NCBI RefSeq assembly: GCF_001013905.1 | Contig: NZ_LN831789.1 | Location: 1 to 64,000, forward strand | Length of the DNA stretch: 64,000 bases | Origin: Streptomyces leeuwenhoekii | GTDB lineage: Bacteria > Actinomycetota > Actinomycetes > Streptomycetales > Streptomycetaceae | Reading direction: 5' to 3' | Part shown: piece by piece, positions 17,756 to 26,896 of the stretch | Layout: the number at the start of each line of letters is the position of its first letter | Position numbering within the stretch: the stretch's first letter is position 1 | Translations under genes and position numbers: made by a program | The notes under the pieces: generated by a model | Databases searched by the model: none | Seen by the model: the letters and a program-made list of their open reading frames with translations, nothing else | What the model was told of the DNA's origin: nothing

Positions 17756-17965
17756 GACTGGGCGCGCAATTCCCCTGCCACGGCGGCGCCGGGCATCGCC
17801 CGCAGCATCATCCGGTTCACCGTGAACGTCATCCCGGACCCCGGCCATGCGGACACCGCCGACGCCCTGGAGGCGATGCGCGACGAACGCCTGATGCTGG
17901 CGCACGCGGCGCACCCCGCACCCGGTGCGCACCAGTAGCCGCACCACCGTCCGTCCAGGCCGTCG
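17756..17965 (+). repeat. Partial third copy of the 26 kb / 38 kb repeat
   Basis: Bases are closely similar to 25946-26156 and 38054-38264. The encoded stretch (NSPATAAPGIARSIIRFTVNV...GAHQ) is the 3' part of the gene family whose intact member is at 42.3 kb. No start is present, so this is a fragment. Confidence 0.7.
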
Positions 17966-18023
17966 AGACCGGCAAGGTCGACATGGACGACGAGATCGCC
18001 CGCCTGCTGAAGGGCGAGTATCC

Positions 18024-18443
18024 ATGCCCCGCGCCTCACGGCGGCGGGGAGACGCGGCCAAGCGGCATGCCGACACCGTCCGCTTCGTGCTCTTCGAGGC
18101 CAGACCCGCTGGCCTGGACTTCCACCAGATGGTGCGGGCCACCGACCTCTCCTCCCACCAGGTCAGATCAGGGCTGGCGGCCCTGCGGGACCTGGCCGCG
18201 GAGAAGGGCTGGCCGCCGCTGATCTGGACCCGGGCAGTCGGTTACCAGCTCGGCGCCGACCGGGCCGCGCTGGAGGCATACGAACGAGCGGTGGTCAGGG
18301 AGAAGCTGACCGAGTTCCGCCGGTTCATCACCGGCACCGTCGGCCCGCACGCCGCCGCCCACCCGAACGACAAGTGGGTCAAGCACATCGTCGCCCAGCT
18401 CAATTCCATCGAGTCCACCCTCGACCTGATCGCCAGCTCCTGA
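18024..18443 (+). CDS. RacP-like protein (139 aa)
   Basis: A small basic protein of the type annotated as RacP in Streptomyces genomes. A winged-helix-like N-terminal half (FVLFEARPAGLDFHQMV, then SSHQVRSGLAALRDL) is followed by a helical C-terminal half containing FRRFITGTVGPHAAAHPNDKW. The putative recognition helix suggests DNA binding; no experimental role is known to me. The ATG at 18024 is chosen because of the preceding AGGGCGAG and because codon use fits only from there. It is followed at once by a hairpin and the IS5 element. Confidence 0.65.
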   Translation: MPRASRRRGDAAKRHADTVRFVLFEARPAGLDFHQMVRATDLSSHQVRSGLAALRDLAAEKGWPPLIWTRAVGYQLGADRAALEAYERAVVREKLTEFRRFITGTVGPHAAAHPNDKWVKHIVAQLNSIESTLDLIASS

Positions 18444-18483
18444 GACCCTCCGGTGGGACGCCCGCCGCCGACCGGGCGGTCTC
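18442..18483 (+). terminator. Hairpin after RacP-like gene
   Basis: 13-bp arms (18442-18454 and 18471-18483, beginning GAGACC and ending GGTCTC) with two mismatches. The hairpin starts at the stop codon of the preceding gene and may terminate it or shield the IS5 element from readthrough. Confidence 0.45.
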
Positions 18484-18509
18484 ACCACGTCGCCGAAGGC
18501 CGCTCCGTT

Positions 18510-19352
18510 ATGCGTCATCGCCGATATCCCTCGGACACCACCGACGCCGAGTGGGCCTTGATCGAGCCGTTGCTGCCGCCGCCGGCCTGCGAGACACCCG
18601 GTGGCGGCCGCCCGGAGAAGCATCCCCGCAGGGAGATCGTCGACGCGATCCGCTATGTCGTGGACACCGGCTGCAAATGGAGGGCCTTACCTGCGGATTT
18701 CCCGCCCTGTCGGACGGTCTGGGGGTTCATGGCCCGCTGGGCTGCTGCCGGTGTGGTCGGCCAGATCCGGGACGTTCTGTCCGGGCGGATCCGCCGGGAG
18801 ATGGGCAAAGGTCCTCGGGCAGTGGCCACGATCATCGACTCCCAGTCAGTCAAAGCGGCATCGACCGTCGGGAAGGATTCCCGCGGTTACGACCCAGGCA
18901 AAAAGATCAACGGCCGCAAACGCCATCTCGTGGTCGACACCCGCGGTCTGCCGCTGATGGTGATGGTCACCCCGGCCGACCTGCACGACTCCCAGGCGGC
19001 GAAGGAAGTCCTGTTCCGCCTGCGTCTGATGCACCCGGAGATCACCATCGTCTGGGCCGACCGCGCTTACGCGGGCAAGCTCGTGACCTGGGCGAAGAAG
19101 CATCTGAACCTGACGATCAAGACCGTTGCCCGGCCGAAGGACTCCTCCGGGCTCGTCCTGCTGCCCCGGCGTTGGGTCGTCGAACGGTCCCTGGCCTGGA
19201 TGATGAACGCCCGACGGCATGCTCGCGACTACGAACGGCTGATCCAGCACTCCGACACCCTAATCACCTGGGCCGCGATCACCCTGATGACGCGCCGCCT
19301 AACCCGCCCACAGGCCAAGACCCCCGCCGCTGACCTGGACCTCGCCGTCTGA
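18510..19352 (+). mobile_element. IS5-family transposase
   Basis: A single-frame 280-aa DDE transposase. The N-terminus has the family's WALIEPLLPP and CKWRALPADFPP patterns. Acidic residues are in IIDSQSVK, VWADRAYAG and the VVERSLAWMMNARRHARDYER signature (Glu). The protein appears complete and could be active. I could not identify convincing terminal inverted repeats by eye, so the element's exact ends are not defined. It sits between the RacP-like gene and a STAS gene and does not obviously break either. Confidence 0.88.
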
Positions 19353-19366
19353 CACTGGCGCCAGCT

Positions 19367-19729
19367 TCAGGCCCCGCCGCTGACCGCCAGCCCGCCCTCA
19401 GCGTCGGCCACGGTCGCATACACCCGCAGAACGCTGTCCATCCCGGTCATGGACAGCATCCGCTGCAGATTTGCCGGCACACAGGCCAGCACCACCACAG
19501 ACCCGGCCTCCGTCGCCTTCCGCCAGATCCGCAGCAGCACATTCAGACCAGCCGAGTCACAGAACGGCACCGCGGACAGGTCCAGCACCACATCCCCCTG
19601 GCTCCGGGTGAGCTCGTCCAGCAGACGCTCACGGAAGAACGGAACACTCTGATAGTCCATCTCGCCACTGACCTGCACGATCAGGCACGTTCCCGACGTA
19701 TTCGCCTGAACCGCGTGCTCTGCGGTCAT
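19367..19729 (-). CDS. STAS-domain anti-anti-sigma factor (120 aa)
   Basis: A complete STAS domain with the pattern VQVSGEMDYQSVPFFRERL, then VVLDLSAVPFCDSAGLNVLLRIW. The Ser in DSAGLN is the usual phosphorylation site of SpoIIAA/RsbV-type antagonists. When dephosphorylated, these bind an RsbW-like kinase and free a sigma factor. The ATG at 19729 has GGGAG six to seven bases upstream; a GTG lies one codon earlier. It is divergent from a winged-helix regulator at 19910, with which it may share control. Confidence 0.88.
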   Translation of the reverse strand: MTAEHAVQANTSGTCLIVQVSGEMDYQSVPFFRERLLDELTRSQGDVVLDLSAVPFCDSAGLNVLLRIWRKATEAGSVVVLACVPANLQRMLSMTGMDSVLRVYATVADAEGGLAVSGGA

Positions 19730-19909
19730 CACGTTCTCCCAACCGTCTCATCGGGAGACGCAACCGACTGTGACAATGAGCCTACCGGCTCTCCTCTCAC
19801 GACCTCTTCACCCCGCTCACACGCATGAGAACGACTGACAGAGGAAAATCGTTTCCGGTAATCTCCTGCGAAAATTCCATCCAGAGCAGTGCGGAAGTCG
19901 GAGGACCTC

Positions 19910-20197
19910 ATGGACCAGCAGGCCCGCGGTTGGGGCTTCCTCACCAACCATGCACGGGTGCTTCTGGCCATCGCCCGACGCCCTGACCTCCGCCTACGCG
20001 ACATCGCGGCGGCCTGCGCCATCACCGAGCGCACCGTCCAGAGCATCGTCACCGACCTCGAACACGCCGGCTATCTCAGTCGCGAACGCGACGGACGACG
20101 CACCCGCTACAGCCTCCACCTCAACGGCACACTCCGCCATCCGGCAGAGGCCCACCTACCCGTCCGGGAACTGCTGAGACTCCTCACCGAGCACTGA
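19910..20197 (+). CDS. Small winged-helix transcriptional regulator (95 aa)
   Basis: A single wHTH domain: LTNHARVLLAIARRPDLRLRD, then the HTH IAAACAITERTVQSIVTDLEHAG and the wing YLSRERDGRRTRYSL. It resembles the compact MarR/ArsR-like regulators common in Streptomyces. The ATG at 19910 has GGAGG just upstream (19899-19903). It is divergent from the STAS gene, with ~180 bp between. Its target is probably this intergenic region, by analogy only. Confidence 0.8.
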   Translation: MDQQARGWGFLTNHARVLLAIARRPDLRLRDIAAACAITERTVQSIVTDLEHAGYLSRERDGRRTRYSLHLNGTLRHPAEAHLPVRELLRLLTEH

Positions 20198-20277
20198 AGC
20201 CGCAGCCTCGGGCACACGGTTACACAGCGTGCTTGTCATATCATGCCGGCATTAGAAACAGTCACTTAGCTTGTTCT

Positions 20278-20912
20278 TTAACCTTTCAACCGGGCCAGAG
20301 CGATGAGTGTCTCCTCTCGGCGGACAGTTTTGCCCACGTCGTAGCGGGGTGCCCGGCGCCTGTTCCTGGTGCCGGGTGGTCGTCCCGAGCCGGGCCGGTG
20401 GGGTTTCGGTGCTCTGGCGGGACAGGGCATGTGCTGGCGGAGGTTCCGAAACGTGCGGCGGACCCGGGCCGGGGTGAGCCGACCGGGGGCAGTCGGCTTC
20501 TCCCAGGGGTGCCGCAGGTCCTGGGTCAGGGGCCGGGCGAGGCGGAGCTGGGTGTAGGCGGCGATGATCAGCCAGGTCCACCGGTCGGCCGCTTCCGGCT
20601 CCCGCAGCCGGGGTTTGGTCCAGCCCAGCGTCTGCTTGAACAGCCGGAAGGTGTGCTCCAGGTCGAAGCGTCGCAGAAAAGCCTGCCAGGCCCGGTCGAC
20701 GTCGGTGTCGGTGGCCCCGGTCTTCGAGGACCACAACCACACCGCAGGCGCCTCCCGGTCCTTCGAGAGGTGCTCGACCTCCAGCCGGATCAACGTGCCT
20801 TCGATCAACGGTAGTTCGCCCTCATGGTCGAGCCAGGAAGCACGGTGGGTGAGCCGTGGGTGGACCCGGTCCCACACCTGAGTGACGGCCTTGCCGTAGT
20901 TCGCGGTGGCCC
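20278..20912 (-). pseudogene. 3' remnant of an IS4-like transposase (NF041680-type)
   Basis: The minus-strand frame encodes the C-terminal portion of a large DDE transposase: YGKAVTQVWDRVHPRL, WLWSSKTG, then the FDLEHTFRLFKQTLGWTKPRLR segment holding the catalytic Glu and a basic tail. The N-terminal half is missing, and the frame continues into unrelated sequence upstream of about 20912. The element cannot be active. Confidence 0.75.
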
Positions 20913-20939
20913 CCGGGGCCCGTGGTGGTGCTGGAGCGG

Positions 20940-21103
20940 TTACTGCACAGCGTGAGCTCGTGGCTCGCCGTCGCGTGGACGAACTGCGGGAGGAGGCCGA
21001 CCGCATCCAGGCTGAACTGGCTGCGGCCGAGCGCGACTGGAAGGAATGGGCCATCGCTCGCTCGAGGGTGGGCGAGGTGCTTGCCCCGGCAGACGAGACC
21101 TAG
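20940..21103 (+). pseudogene. Helical fragment
   Basis: The plus-strand frame encodes ELVARRRVDELREEADRIQ... followed by ERDWKEWAIARSRVGEVLAP. This is a coherent helical stretch that abuts the transposase remnant without its own start. It is probably the tail of a gene cut by the same event. Family not recognised. Confidence 0.35.
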
Positions 21104-21776
21104 TGCCGCCGGATGGGCCCGTCCGTCCCACCCAGTGGTGTGGTGACTTCGGGGTCGGTCCCGCTGTGCACTCTCCAGCCCATGCATACGACAAGAATTG
21201 GAATCGCCTGCGCTCTCTGCCACACGCCCACCACGGAGTTGGTGTACCTGGTCGTCAGCGCCCAGTCGCCCTTTCCCCGGCGAGAGCACGTCCAGGACCG
21301 CTGGTGCCCTGCTGGCCGCCACCTGCTCCACCCCGACCGCTGGGGGAAGGAGATGTCGCCGCTCCCGGCTCCCCGAGCCTGCCCGCCGGGGCCGCCCGTC
21401 ATCTGCCCGGGTGCGGGAACGGCCAGGATGCGGCGGGCGGGCGGGCACCGCCCCCGCGGCACGGCGAGAGGGCCGGGAAGATCACACCCCGGCCCGGCGA
21501 GAGGCCGGGAAGAGCGCACCCCGGCCCGCCGGAGTCAATCCGCCGCGCCCCGGCGCAGGCCTGCGCCATTACGGCGCTTCTGTCACAAAAACCCCGTTCA
21601 TGTCACGCATGTCGCGGCCGTGCGGGCCTTCCGTCACACCCGCGCACGGGCCCTGCCCCGTCCGCGCCCGCCCTCGTTCACCGGTCACAGGCATGGTGAT
21701 CATCAGCGTGTGCCCGGCCCCCGGGGGACGCCCGTCCCCGGGCCGCCGCCGCGGTACGCGTGGGGAGGTGCACGAC
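21104..21776 (+). other. Intergenic stretch, no convincing gene
   Basis: A possible frame from the ATG at 21182 encodes a CALCH...CPAGRH pattern over ~55 residues, but it then runs into low-complexity Arg/Pro/Gly sequence. It may be a decayed zinc-ribbon gene. Bases 21460-21530 contain short GC-rich repeats of the GGCCGGGAAGA type. No promoter could be assigned. Confidence 0.3.
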
Positions 21777-21977
21777 ATGACCGATCGACGGCTCTGGTCC
21801 TACAAGGACATCGCGGCCCACATCCGGGTGCAGCCGGACACCGTGCGGTCCTACCGCAAGCACGGGCTGCTGCCGCCGCCCGACCACGTGGAGGGCGGCA
21901 AGCCGTACTGGTACGCCGACACGATCCGGGCCTGGGTGGCCTCCCGCCCGGGCAACCGGCCCCGCGGAGGGCGCTGA
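21777..21977 (+). CDS. MerR/excisionase-like small HTH protein (66 aa)
   Basis: A stand-alone helix-turn-helix: LWSYKDIAAHIRVQPDTVRSYRKHGLLPPPDHVEGGKPYWYADTIRAW. The pattern is that of MerR-like or AlpA-type DNA-binding domains used by plasmids and phages as excisionases or small regulators. The ATG at 21777 has GGGGAGG (21762-21768) upstream. No recombinase is directly adjacent, so a regulator role is as likely as excision. Confidence 0.7.
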   Translation: MTDRRLWSYKDIAAHIRVQPDTVRSYRKHGLLPPPDHVEGGKPYWYADTIRAWVASRPGNRPRGGR

Positions 21978-22083
21978 CACAGCGGCGCGGCGGTGCCGGC
22001 CGACGCGCAACCGGCCGAGCGTGCCCCGGTCCCCGGCCGCGGCTCAGTGCGCGACGGCAGGAACGGTTCTTGTACGCGTGCGG

Positions 22084-22461
22084 TCATTCCTGATCCGCTG
22101 CTTGAGCACCGTCTGTGCGAGTCCTGGGGCGTGTGCGCAGTGCCTCGCGTACGGAAGGGGCCACGGTCAGGACGGTGACGGCCTGGGTGATGTTCAGCAT
22201 GCGACTGACGAGCGGGGGCGGTGCGGCCAGGGTGAGCGTGGTGCCGCCTGTCTGGCTCCGCTGCCAGATTCCCAGCAGTAGGGCCAGTCCGGAGGAGTCG
22301 AAGTAGTCGATGTGGGACAGGTCGAGCACAAGGTGACGGCAGGTGCTCTCCTCCAGCAGCGCCAGCAGCTGCGGGCGCAGTTCCGGGATCGTGTCGAAGG
22401 CGACGACGTCGGGCAGGCGGGCCACGGTCACGTCGCTGTGGCGCATCTGAACCGTCACCAT
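22084..22461 (-). CDS. STAS-domain anti-anti-sigma factor (125 aa)
   Basis: STAS fold with LVLDLSHIDYFDSSGLALLLGIW. The first Ser of DSSG is the likely phosphorylation site. The C-terminal tail is Arg/Thr rich. It lies on the same strand as the RsbW-like ATPase at 22638-23114 and 176 bp downstream of it, the usual antagonist/kinase pairing of a partner switch. No separate promoter could be assigned with confidence. Confidence 0.85.
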   Translation of the reverse strand: MVTVQMRHSDVTVARLPDVVAFDTIPELRPQLLALLEESTCRHLVLDLSHIDYFDSSGLALLLGIWQRSQTGGTTLTLAAPPPLVSRMLNITQAVTVLTVAPSVREALRTRPRTRTDGAQAADQE

Positions 22462-22637
22462 GACGGGCCGTCCCCTCTGTGCCGGAGATCACCTCCGTCG
22501 CTGCCCGGCCGATATGCGGCCGGGTTGAAATTGTCACCGGAGTCCCGGCTCCGTTTCCAATTCTCCTGGTCTGTGGGCTGGTGGCTTGCCGGGCACGGTT
22601 CTCGGGAGCGTTCGTTGTGCCAGGCGCGGGAGCGGGG

Positions 22638-23114
22638 TCAGGGGGTGCGGCCGGTTATGTCCCCGCCGGGGTCGTCGGCGAGGGCGATCACTGCGGTGAC
22701 GCGCTTGCCGACCGGTTCCCGGCGCACCTCGTAGGCCTGGCTGACAGCGAGGGTGATCTCCAGGCCGTGCTGGCCGACGCGGTGGGGGTCGGTGGCGGCG
22801 ACGGCCGGCAGTTTCGGGTCGCTGTCCCACACCGACACCCGCACAGTGCCCTCGATGATCTGCAGGTCGAGCAGGACCGGGCCGGGAGCGTACTTGACCG
22901 CGTTGCTGACCAACTCGCTGACCACCAGCTGTGTCATGCCCATCGCCCGCTCGGACACCGGCAGGCCGTGCACCGCCTGCACCTCGGTGAGGAACCCGGC
23001 CGCCAGATGGCGGGCCGCTCCGATACAGGACGGGTCACCGTCGTAGGCGGCAGACGCCGACAGCGAACCGCTGTCCCCGGTCGCCTGTCCTTCGTCCCCC
23101 GCGGTCTGCTCCAT
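22638..23114 (-). CDS. RsbW-like anti-sigma ATPase (158 aa)
   Basis: GHKL/HATPase_c fold. The N-box is LVVSELVSNAVKYAPGP, the G1-like box is VWDSDPKLPA and the ATP-lid region is RVGQHGLEITLAVSQ. Such proteins bind a sigma factor or phosphorylate a STAS partner. The ATG at 23114 is preferred because codon pattern and homology with the 28.3-kb paralogue begin there; both are exactly 158 residues. It is divergent from the STAS gene at 23312 and upstream of the STAS gene at 22461. Confidence 0.85.
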   Translation of the reverse strand: MEQTAGDEGQATGDSGSLSASAAYDGDPSCIGAARHLAAGFLTEVQAVHGLPVSERAMGMTQLVVSELVSNAVKYAPGPVLLDLQIIEGTVRVSVWDSDPKLPAVAATDPHRVGQHGLEITLAVSQAYEVRREPVGKRVTAVIALADDPGGDITGRTP

Positions 23115-23311
23115 ACGCCCGCCCCGTCTCACCTGATCACCACACGAACTGCACCTCGTGCCCGCGAAGCATCGCACGGCCCCTTCCCGGCTGTCCCGCC
23201 CCAGACGCTCCCGGACCGGCCTGACACGGTTGACACCACGCTGCGAGATGCGTTTGCGTGGACCGTGGCCTCGCAGCAGCGAGCACCCACCAAAGATCGG
23301 ACGGAGACGGC

Positions 23312-23668
23312 ATGTGCCAGGCCCTGCTGTCCGTCTCCCAGCGCACCACCGCCGACGGCGTGCACGTCGTCGCCCTGGCCGGGGAGATCGATCACACCAC
23401 GGCCGGCACCTTCCGCCGGGCCCTGACCGCATCGGACGGCTCCGCCCCGCACACGGTCATCGACTTCCGCGACGTCACCTTCATGGACTCCAGCGGAATC
23501 AACGTCCTCGTCGCCGCCAACAAAACCGCCCGCTCCCGCGGCGGCTGGCTGCGCCTGGCCCGCACCCCCACACGCGTGCTCGACCTGCTGCGCATCGTCG
23601 GCCTCGACACCATCATCCCGCTGCATCCCACCCTCGAGGACGCCCTGGCACCCCAAACCGCCGCCTGA
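23312..23668 (+). CDS. STAS-domain anti-anti-sigma factor (118 aa)
   Basis: A complete STAS domain: VVALAGEIDHTTAGTFRRAL, then VIDFRDVTFMDSSGINVLVAANK, with the phospho-acceptor Ser in DSSGIN. The ATG at 23312 follows GGAGACGG. It is transcribed divergently from the RsbW-like gene. The 197-bp gap contains TTGACA at 23234, a possible -35 element, but no clear -10. Confidence 0.85.
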   Translation: MCQALLSVSQRTTADGVHVVALAGEIDHTTAGTFRRALTASDGSAPHTVIDFRDVTFMDSSGINVLVAANKTARSRGGWLRLARTPTRVLDLLRIVGLDTIIPLHPTLEDALAPQTAA

Positions 23669-23725
23669 CCCCCAGCTCCCGGCCCCGGCCTCTGCCTGTC
23701 GGACACCGCCGTCGCGCTGGCGCCC

Positions 23726-24121
23726 CTACCGGCATTGGTTCGCTTGTTCAGCCCGGATATGCCGTGTCCCGCCAGGCCGGTCGTGGTTCCTCCCAGTCAC
23801 CGGAGCCTGTGGGCGTGCTTGAGGATTGGGCGGTCGGGCGACCGCGTCGAGCCCGGCGTTCCGCAGTGCCCGCTGCACGCCACGCCGGGCCCCGTGGATC
23901 GTAAGCGCTGCGGGCTCCGGCCGCAGGATGGCCGCCCGCAGCAGCGCGTAGGCGCACGCGAGGTCGAAATCGGTGACCCGGCTCATGTCCACGAGCCACT
24001 CGGTGGCCTCCCGCAGCGGCGGGGCACCGAAGCGTTCCTCCAGTTCCCGCAGGGATTCGGTCCCGAACTCCCCGGCCAGAACCAGCTCGGCCGGGCAGCC
24101 GTCGGGCGCGGAGACCGCCAT
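23726..24121 (-). CDS. Divergent STAS-like protein (131 aa)
   Basis: Weak STAS pattern: ELVLAGEFGTESLREL, WLVDMSRVTDFDLACAYALLRAAI and a C-terminal ALRNAGLDAVA. The usual DSSG is replaced by DFDLA, so it lacks the phosphorylatable serine and would act as an unregulated or decoy partner. The ATG at 24121 has no good ribosome site. A SigB-like promoter region lies about 100 bp upstream. Confidence 0.65.
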   Translation of the reverse strand: MAVSAPDGCPAELVLAGEFGTESLRELEERFGAPPLREATEWLVDMSRVTDFDLACAYALLRAAILRPEPAALTIHGARRGVQRALRNAGLDAVARPPNPQARPQAPVTGRNHDRPGGTRHIRAEQANQCR

Positions 24122-24182
24122 GACCGGGGCGTGGACGCGGGTTCGGCCGTCATCATGAGTCTTACCCAGCGGGGGTCATACG

Positions 24183-24254
24183 GTCCGCCTCACGTTCCGA
24201 AGCGCCGGTTCTTGCCCAGGGCGGATACCCCCGATATCTTCCCGCAGTCTCCCT
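24183..24254 (-). promoter_or_regulatory. SigB-like promoter region, copy 1
   Basis: Read on the minus strand this 72-bp stretch contains GACT (24249-24246), 15 bases, then GGGTAT (24230-24225). That fits the Streptomyces SigB-type consensus GNNT-N14-16-GGGTAC/T. It is about 90% identical to 28265-28336, the region before the second RsbW-like gene. The homologous start codon here opens only a five-codon frame (MTPAG, stop), so the original downstream gene has been replaced and the STAS-like gene at 24121 now follows. Confidence 0.55.
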
Positions 24255-24637
24255 CCCGCAGAGCGGCATCCGGCACGGCTACAGCCAGGCCGCTGAGTAC
24301 CGGAGGTGGGTGCGTGCCCGCGAGCACGCCCGGCCGGTCGACGGCGTCTCCTACGACGCTGTGCCCGCCGAGCGGCTGCCGCCGCCGTCGGCGGTGCGCG
24401 AGGCGCTGGGGCCGCGCAGGCCTTCGGAGTGAGTGCTGCAGAAGCGCGGCGCGGGCCCGGCGGCGCCGTGCTCCATGGCGTCGGCTGCACGAGGCCCCGC
24501 AGAACGCGCCGGTGCTGTCCCTGGAGCGGGCGCTGGACGTTGCGGAGCAACCCGGCACCCGCCTGTGCTCCCTGCGTGGCGCAGCGCAGGAGCTGGACCC
24601 TGTGCTGCGCGGCTTCGGCCACATCGACGGCGGCTGA
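24255..24637 (+). pseudogene. Decayed gene fragments
   Basis: Two protein-like stretches without starts: HGYSQAAEYRRWVRAREHA... ending at a TGA at 24430, then LHEAPQNAPVLSLERALDV...GFGHIDGG ending at 24637. The second ends just before a small hairpin (24658-24676, 7-bp stem). They appear to be broken pieces of one or two lost genes; family unknown. Confidence 0.35.
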
Positions 24638-24726
24638 TCTCCACCCTTGCGGGTGACGGCGCCCCTGGTGGGCGCCGCCGCCGGGCCGCTATGGTCCCTC
24701 TGACCTGGTGATCGGAGGGGGATGGC

Positions 24727-25773
24727 GTGGGGATGGGCGAGCAGCGGGGCCCGTTACGGGGGCTGCAGACCCTGATGTGGATAGTGATCGTGATCGAGGT
24801 GCCGGTGTACCTGGTGTGGCTGGTCCAGGTCGGCTACCTGACCGGGCAGGAGCTGCCCTGCGGTGACATCGCGCGGTGGGCGCCGCCCGTCCTGCTGCCG
24901 CTGGTGGCCGTGCTGTTCTGCGTGATGGCGGGCTGGACGTGGTGGCTGAGCGTGGTGGCTCGTACCCGGTCCCCACTGCGGGAGAAGTGGGTCGTCGCCT
25001 CGCTGGCGTTCGTCGCGGTCAGCTCGGTGCTTTGCGGAGTGGCCTCGGTCGACGACCCGTCGGTGCCGGCAGGCCCGCTAAGCGTCATCGTGACCGGGCT
25101 CGGCATGGCCGGGCTGTTCTTCACCCCGGCCGCCTGCTCCCGCCAACTGCCGGACGTCGTCCGTCGGCGTTCGTCGACCGCCCGGGACGAGGCGGCCCCC
25201 GCAGTAGCCGGTCAGCGCCTACCCGATCGCCCGGGAGGCTCGGGACCGGCCATGCTGCGTATTCCGCTGGAAGAGGTGAGCGTGTCCGAACCCCACGACG
25301 TACCGGCGGCGGCGTCGCTCAGGAAGGCCGTGGAGCAGCTGAGCGGCGACGGGACGGACGACGGCAGCAAGGCCGTCCAGGATGCCGTCAAGGCGCTCTT
25401 TGTCAGCGCTGGGCAGGCATGGACGCCCGAGCAGGAGACACAGATCCGGGCCCTGGTGGAGCAGATCCGCATGGTGCGGGATCTGAACCGGCCGGGCGGG
25501 GGCTGGTGGCGTCGGCGCCGGGAGTGGCGGGCCCGGGAGGGTCTGGTCGACCTGATGGAGGCCGCCGGCCCGGAACTCGTGAACGAAGCGGAACTGCGGC
25601 ACTGGAAGAGCCACGCCACGGTGGAGCTGCTGCTGGAGTTCGCCGGCAGCGCGATGACGCCGTACGACACCACGAAGGTGCTCACCCGGCTGAAGACGCT
25701 GCACGCCGTGACGCATAAGAACTTCCAGCAGCCCAAGAAGGTGCTGGCAGACCGGAAGGACGCCGCCGGCTGA
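24727..25773 (+). CDS. Membrane protein with soluble helical C-terminus (348 aa)
   Basis: Four hydrophobic helices lie in residues ~12-140 (LMWIVIVIEVPVYLVWLV; VLLPLVAVLFCVMAGWTWWL; VASLAFVAVSSVLCGVAS; LSVIVTGLGMAGLFFTP). A cytoplasmic helical domain follows, with a GGGWWRRRREWRAREG basic patch near 260. No enzymatic motif is seen. The GTG at 24727 lies five bases after CGGAGGGGG. No family recognised. It is transcribed toward repeat copy A. Confidence 0.7.
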   Translation: MGMGEQRGPLRGLQTLMWIVIVIEVPVYLVWLVQVGYLTGQELPCGDIARWAPPVLLPLVAVLFCVMAGWTWWLSVVARTRSPLREKWVVASLAFVAVSSVLCGVASVDDPSVPAGPLSVIVTGLGMAGLFFTPAACSRQLPDVVRRRSSTARDEAAPAVAGQRLPDRPGGSGPAMLRIPLEEVSVSEPHDVPAAASLRKAVEQLSGDGTDDGSKAVQDAVKALFVSAGQAWTPEQETQIRALVEQIRMVRDLNRPGGGWWRRRREWRAREGLVDLMEAAGPELVNEAELRHWKSHATVELLLEFAGSAMTPYDTTKVLTRLKTLHAVTHKNFQQPKKVLADRKDAAG

Positions 25774-25835
25774 CCCGTCGACGGACAGGTCAGGGGCCCC
25801 GAGGTGCCGCGTCGCCGGGCGGGGGGAAGCGGACC

Positions 25836-26128
25836 TGGCTGAGGTCATCGTCTGGCCTGTCACGGCCGTGGGCGGGGAGGCCGACCCGTGCGCGGACTCC
25901 GTCGCGCTGGACGAGGTCGGGTGCGTGCTGCTGTCCGCGCCGCGGGACTGGGCGCGCAACTCCCCCGCCACGGCGGCGCCGGGCACCGCCCGCCGCATCA
26001 TCCGGTTCACCGTGAACGTCATCCCGGGCCCCGACCATGCGGACACTGCCGACGCCCTGGAGACGATGCGCTGCGAGCGGCTGGTGCTGGCGCACGTGGT
26101 GCACTGCGCACCCGGTGCGCACCAGTAG
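25836..26128 (+). pseudogene. Broken copy of the 42.3-kb gene family
   Basis: Encodes VIVWPVTAVGGEADPCADS... through RDWARNSPATAAPGTARRIIRFTVNVIPG to a TAG at 26128. The N-terminal part is lost to a deletion and frame change. The best complete relative in the window is the 137-aa gene at 42346. Confidence 0.6.
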
Positions 26129-26281
26129 CCGCACCACCATCCGTCCGGGGCGCATTCACCCGGTGTGCGGCTGCCGCGGCGTGCACCGCGCCACGGGAGC
26201 GGAACTCCGGTCATCCCCCACGCCCGGGTCCAGGGTGCCCCGGCCTGCCCGTCTGTGCTCGCGGCGGCAGAAGGCGCACGG

Positions 26282-26881
26282 TCAGCGGACGCCGGCCGCC
26301 GCCCACCCGGCCCGCACCTGCTCGAATGCCTCACGCACGGCAGCCGCGTCGGGCGGAGGCCCGGCGTGACGGGACGGCAGCCCGAGGGGGTGGAGAGCCG
26401 CGGCGGCCAGCGTGTGCACGGCCGGGATGTCCAGCATCAGCATGGCCGCGACACGCTGCAGATCCTCGGTGATCTGCTCGACGGTGCGGTCCAGGCCGTA
26501 TCCGAGATCGTGGAGCAGCTCCCGCAACTCGGCGGCCTCGGGCTCACCGGCCTGCGCGCGGCGGAACACGGCCAGGATCTGCCAGAGGTAGTCCAGCTCC
26601 CATCCGGGCAGGAACAGCACCCTAATGGTCTCGCCCTCGCCCTCGCCGTCGGCCGACTCTTCCGTCTCGGCGGCCAGGCGGCCGATGACGGAGGCCGCTC
26701 CCTCCAGGACGCCGACGGACAGTACGAACCGGTCCTCGTCGAGCCGTTCGGCGGCGACTTCGGCGGCTCTGGCGACGACGCGGAGCACCCCTTCCTCGAG
26801 GTACCGCACCTCCTGCAGCCACGAGGGATCACCGGGCAGGACACACGGCCGGTCCGGGTCACGCAGCCCCGACGCCACCAC
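26282..26881 (-). CDS. Conserved hypothetical protein, duplicated (199 aa), copy A
   Basis: An acidic, mainly helical protein with no known motif. Features: LQEVRYLEEGVLRVVARAA near the N-terminus, an acidic SADGEGEGE loop around 75, LPGWELDYLWQILAVFRRA in the middle and a Pro-rich C-terminus. The GTG at 26881 follows GGGGAGGG. It differs from the copy at 38390 in only two residues (Leu/Phe and Ser/Ala), so the duplication is recent or kept homogeneous. It is followed on the same strand by nothing and preceded by the 106-aa gene. Function unknown. Confidence 0.75.
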   Translation of the reverse strand: MVASGLRDPDRPCVLPGDPSWLQEVRYLEEGVLRVVARAAEVAAERLDEDRFVLSVGVLEGAASVIGRLAAETEESADGEGEGETIRVLFLPGWELDYLWQILAVFRRAQAGEPEAAELRELLHDLGYGLDRTVEQITEDLQRVAAMLMLDIPAVHTLAAAALHPLGLPSRHAGPPPDAAAVREAFEQVRAGWAAAGVR

Positions 26882-26896
26882 ACGGCCCTCCCCACT

